Assembly: GCA_020466095.1 (NCBI GenBank)
Contig: CM035807.1
Span: 20,251,985 to 20,315,984, forward strand
Origin: Chlorops oryzae
Taxonomy: Eukaryota > Arthropoda > Insecta > Diptera > Chloropidae
Reading direction: 5' to 3'
DNA length: 64,000 bases
The notes under the pieces are model-generated. The model did no database searches. It was not told the origin of the DNA and saw only the letters and a program-made list of their open reading frames with translations. Below are positions 60,901 to 64,000 of the stretch, piece after piece. How positions within the stretch are numbered: position 1 is the stretch's first letter; every line of letters starts with the position of its first letter. The translations under genes and the position numbers were made by a program.

Positions 60901-61202
60901 CGATACTATCGATAAATTGCAAGTCCTAGCATTCACACGAAATCAGAGTAATTTTTGAACTGAAGTGCTATCGGAATGCCCTTGGAACTAGATTGAGCGT
61001 ATCTATCGATAGAACTTTTTGTTATCAGTTTCTCTTTTTAAAGCACTATGTGTCTCTGTGATAAGTGCTACGATATTTTTAAGCTCAAAGTTGATTTTAT
61101 CGCAATGAATTCTCAACAATGAAGATCTTCAATTCAAAAATGTAGGTCCTTTTAAGCTGAAGGTTCTGCTATCTGAAGTGCTTATCGATTTTATCCTTAA
61201 CG
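57906..61202. other. Intronic stretch with a cluster of ATCGATA motifs
   Basis: 60700-61015 holds several ATCGATAG or CTATCGAT motifs. GTT repeats near 59662-59692, poly-T at 60339-60354. No gene supported. Confidence 0.45.
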
Positions 61203-61346
61203 AACTCGTCTATAAGGAATTTCTCTCTACAGCGGATCTCTAGCAGAGCCTTTAACTAAAATTTTAGTGCCTTTTTTCTCCTTTTAACGATTTCTCGCTG
61301 TAACGAATTTTTTTTACGCTCCCTTGGAATTCGTTATTGAGAGTTT
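61203..61346 (+). mobile_element. Pogo-like AACGAATT family, copy 2, 144 bp
   Basis: Left AACTCGTCTATAAGGAATTT and right CCTTGGAATTCGTTATTGAG are related by inversion (consensus end AACTCTCTATAACGAATTCC). The centre matches copy 1. Confidence 0.65.
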
Positions 61347-62274
61347 CGACTTAACTTGATCGTTTAGCAGATTTGCCTTCGAGTTCTGAGACAAGAAAGT
61401 GCTCATTTTTTGTAATTCATTAAATAAAATACGCATTTAACCCTTTCACAACCATGCGCGAAATGATTTTATCCTGTAAACACCCTTTGAAACGTCTACA
61501 AAATCATGAATAAATACTTTTAACCACGAATTTTTAATAAAAACTTCAATATTGGCATTGAAGGGTTAACACGAATGACTTTTTAGCTCTTATTTTGTAT
61601 AAAAGTAATTGTTTAAATAATATTATATATTTATTTATTTTCTTTGAATTTTCCATCTACTCAAGCAGTTTGCACCAGCATTGATATCGGATACCTTAAT
61701 AAAATTATCGATTTCGTGTCTCTTTAAAGGTGATATCGATTTGAGATCATAGGCTACCTTAAAAGCTTAAAATTTCATTTTAAAAATTTTCTGGTTTTGC
61801 ATAAACAGACCCGGCCATTTGTTTATCTTGATTTGCGAAAAATGACAATAATAAAAAAAATTGAAAAAAGTCATCAATATTTATAGAAATGACATTGACT
61901 AAAGAAATAAGGGGGCAAAAAAAATGTTTTTTGTTTTTAATTTTTCAAGAAAATGGTACCCCAAACCGATTCAATCAATTGATTAGCCAAACAACTGGTT
62001 TCATTTATAATATTTTTAACATTTTTTGCTTTGCTGTTCATATAGACTGACTTTGTTAGCAAAAAATGTGCGGAAATGTTTGTTATGAAAATTGTAGGAA
62101 GTTCAGTTCGAACAACATGCGAGTGGCATGCTTTTATGCAAAACAAACAAAGTTGATAAACAAACAAAGCCCGAAGCACTTAACACGAATTTAATTAATA
62201 AGCAGTAGTTTCACTTAATCTGCTTAAAAACAAAGCAGGTCATCAAACACGGGCCCCCAACATTTTTGCCTTTC

Positions 62275-62475
62275 TCAAAAAAAAAAAAAAATATAAATAA
62301 AATAAATTAAATATTAAATAATTAAAAAAAAGTAAAAAAATAATAATAAAAAAAATTAAAAAAAATATTTAAAAAATGTAAAAAAAAAAAATAAAAAATA
62401 TAAAAATAATATATAAAAAATATATAAAAAAAATATTAAAAACATAAAAAATAAAAAATAAATATAAAAAATGTT
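62275..62475. repeat. A-rich simple sequence, about 200 bp
   Basis: Almost only A and T on the plus strand (AAAATA, AATAAT, TATAAA units), in the intron shortly after the first-exon donor. Confidence 0.9.
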
Positions 62476-62478
62476 ATT

Positions 62479-62522
62479 CAAAAAACCTTCAACTTAAGGT
62501 CAGGTCAGTTGAAGGTTTTTTG
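62479..62522. repeat. Perfect 16-bp stem hairpin
   Basis: CAAAAAACCTTCAACT pairs exactly with AGTTGAAGGTTTTTTG around the 12-base loop TAAGGTCAGGTC, about 225 bp into the intron from the donor at 62745. Confidence 0.85.
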
Positions 62523-62745
62523 CATTACAGGCGATGAGTGGAAGAAAAGTTCTACAGCAACAATCGAAAAGATAGTTTCGATTATTTGGAATTAGCAGCT
62601 TTTTCATTAGAATCATTCTAATCAAAAGAATACATCTGTAATTTTAATTGAAAAATAAAAGAAGAAAAAAAGGAAACACGATTTGACTCATAATCAACAG
62701 GCAATAAACTCACAATGTTTATATTATAAATCTTACTCGATTTAC

Positions 62746-62855
62746 CTTGGACGACGTAAGAAATTGCAAACATGATTAAAAGCCTCCCAGACACGAGAGA
62801 TAATGAATGCAAATTCAGCAGCGGCCATAAATAAATACGGCGCCAATAATTTCAT
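62746..62855 (-). CDS. Probable first coding exon of the same minus-strand gene
   Basis: Seen: ATG at 62855 has A at -3, with an in-frame TAA just upstream (about 62876-62874). A second in-frame ATG is at 62828, with T at -3, so the upstream start is preferred. The peptide starts MKLLAPYLFM, continues AAAEFAFIISRVWEAFNHV and ends with a basic RRP, then two bases AG before a CAAG|GTAAAT donor at 62745. Phase 2 fits the phase 2 acceptor of the exon at 1878: AG+A gives Arg and the frame continues into TIFDGHST. The first 20 residues are hydrophobic and could be a signal anchor or amphipathic helix, which is an inference. The 5' end and promoter are not resolved. The join is supported only by phase and splice quality; another transcript could use this exon differently. 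Confidence 0.55.
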
Positions 62856-64000
62856 ATTAAAATATTTTATGACTTAAAATATAAACTTTATAAGAATTCT
62901 GTGTTTTTCTTGTTTTTTTTTTTTGTATATTTTCGAATATAAGATTTATTTTCTTTTAAGTTAAAATCAATTTGCTGAAACCAGCTGAAGACACAATTTT
63001 TCATAAGAGTCAAGACGATAAGGCCGCAGGGGAAATTACGTAAATTGACGGAAATGCTTGTTTCTTTTTTTTTCTTTTTCTTAATTTAAAGTTTATTCTT
63101 AAAAAATTTTTCTTTGATTTATGAACTTGAGTAAAGCCGGAAGCCAAGAATTGCAAAGTTAAGCTTTGGAAGAGGATTGATTTTGAAAATTGAGTGCTTT
63201 GAGGGTGGCCGATTAGTCAAGAATCGACTAACTACTTAGTGAAGAATCGATTATGGCATTCGAAAGGTCGGAGTTTCAATTCGGGGCATACAATCGACAT
63301 ACATATATTCCGAAAGCTAGATCAGCTAATCACGAGGTCTTTAAGAAACGAGTATATTCTTGAGAGTCAGGGGTGGAATAAGACAGTTTGTCCTCTAGAC
63401 AGTTAAGATTTTGCCGCCTCAGACAGCACCTAGTTTTCGCCTTTTCTGTTATTTATGCATTGCAGTCAGAATTGCCGACCCTGAAAATCCGGCCTAGGTA
63501 GCTGCCAATGTTGGCTATAAGGTAGATCCCTCACTGTTGATACGCGTTTATGGTAGTAGAACTTTTTGGAACCTCATGGCTCACGTATTTGATGTATAGA
63601 ACCATTTAAAATTTATCCAGTGGGCTGCATCGGGGAATCGAGGAACACCTTTAAAGCCCTTATTCCTTTTATCGTGTTGTCCTGAATCCAAATGTCTATC
63701 AAGATCGATTCTTTTTATATTCGATAGCTTGATTGTTATGAGAATCGAATGCTTTCAGTTTAAACATCGATTTGATAATATTACTTAAAAGTAGTACATA
63801 CTCGATTGAGAACTTCATTCGGTTCTTTTGACCAACCTCATCCCGACCTCATTCAGAATCGATTCCTTCAAGCACTCACATAAAAATATTCCACAATAAT
63901 TTATCAAACTTAATGACTAATCTAAAAGGTTTTTTTTTTTTTTAATTCAAAATCAATTCAGAAATAATATTTTTCCGTTGCTTTCAAGTCACAAGTCTTT
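62856..64000. other. Upstream flank of the first coding exon
   Basis: Would hold the 5'UTR or promoter of the minus-strand gene. I see no clear TATA-Inr pair. A tRNA-like stretch near 63210-63290 is too degenerate to call. Confidence 0.4.

Larger units (their letters stand above)
1879..62745 (-). other. Putative intron of about 61 kb, minus strand
   Basis: Bounded by the CAAG|GTAAAT donor at 62745 and the CTCTATTTTACAG acceptor at 1879, both joining exons in phase 2. It holds the nested ORFs and nearly all the transposons and microsatellites of the window. The boundary assignment is inferred from phase and splice signals; other first exons may exist inside it. Confidence 0.5.

Noticed and set aside
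63205..63295. tRNA gene or SINE head (GGCCGATTAGTC and GGAGTTTCAATTC)
   Set aside because: B-box match is poor and no cloverleaf or duplication could be seen.

Overview
The window is AT-rich, low-coding nuclear DNA from a higher fly (Diptera, probably a schizophoran such as a tephritid or drosophilid-like fly). This rests on GT-AG splice sites with fly-type polypyrimidine tracts, CAA/CAG and AAT runs translating to Gln and Asn tracts, dense short microsatellites, and many miniature transposons. No bacterial genes, rRNA, true tRNA genes or CRISPR arrays are visible. The species assignment is an inference and no gene could be matched to a named family from sequence alone.

The main gene runs on the minus strand. 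Its likely first coding exon (62855-62746) ends in phase 2 at a good GT donor. A large exon (1878-199) starts at a very good AG acceptor, also in phase 2, and ends at a perfect GTAAGT donor. Spliced together they read straight through, which implies an intron of about 61 kb filling almost the whole window. The large exon encodes a low-complexity protein segment (Asn, Gln, Thr, Asp/Glu and Pro-rich parts) and carries an apparent one-base frame break in a CAA run near 1106-1108. A 30-nt micro-exon with strong splice signals lies inside the intron at 20210-20181; its inclusion would bring in an early TGA.

Nested in the intron are a small intact, Cys-rich, single-exon ORF on the minus strand (47563-47294) and two weak exon-like segments on the plus strand (10146-10289 and 11213-11308).

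The rest of the intron is transposon-derived. Two copies of a tRNA-derived SINE (20823-21328 and 23233-23668) have target-site duplications and tails made of CCTAA pentamers, the arthropod telomere repeat. There are two hAT-type MITEs with 8-bp duplications (4532-4983, 26033-26381), a CACTA-ended element with roughly 210-bp inverted repeats and TTA duplications (57010-57731), six copies of a CAGTGTAC-ended TA-flanked MITE family, TA-flanked mariner/Tc1-like elements (42346-42862, 39634-40485), pogo-like small palindromes, foldback elements, and an element with an internal 280-bp duplication and a CAGA tail (about 15566-16505). Three large purine/pyrimidine tracts occur at 9.1-9.85, 46.7-47.26 and 51.8-52.12 kb; the last sits inside a MITE and probably grew from its CTCTCT motif.
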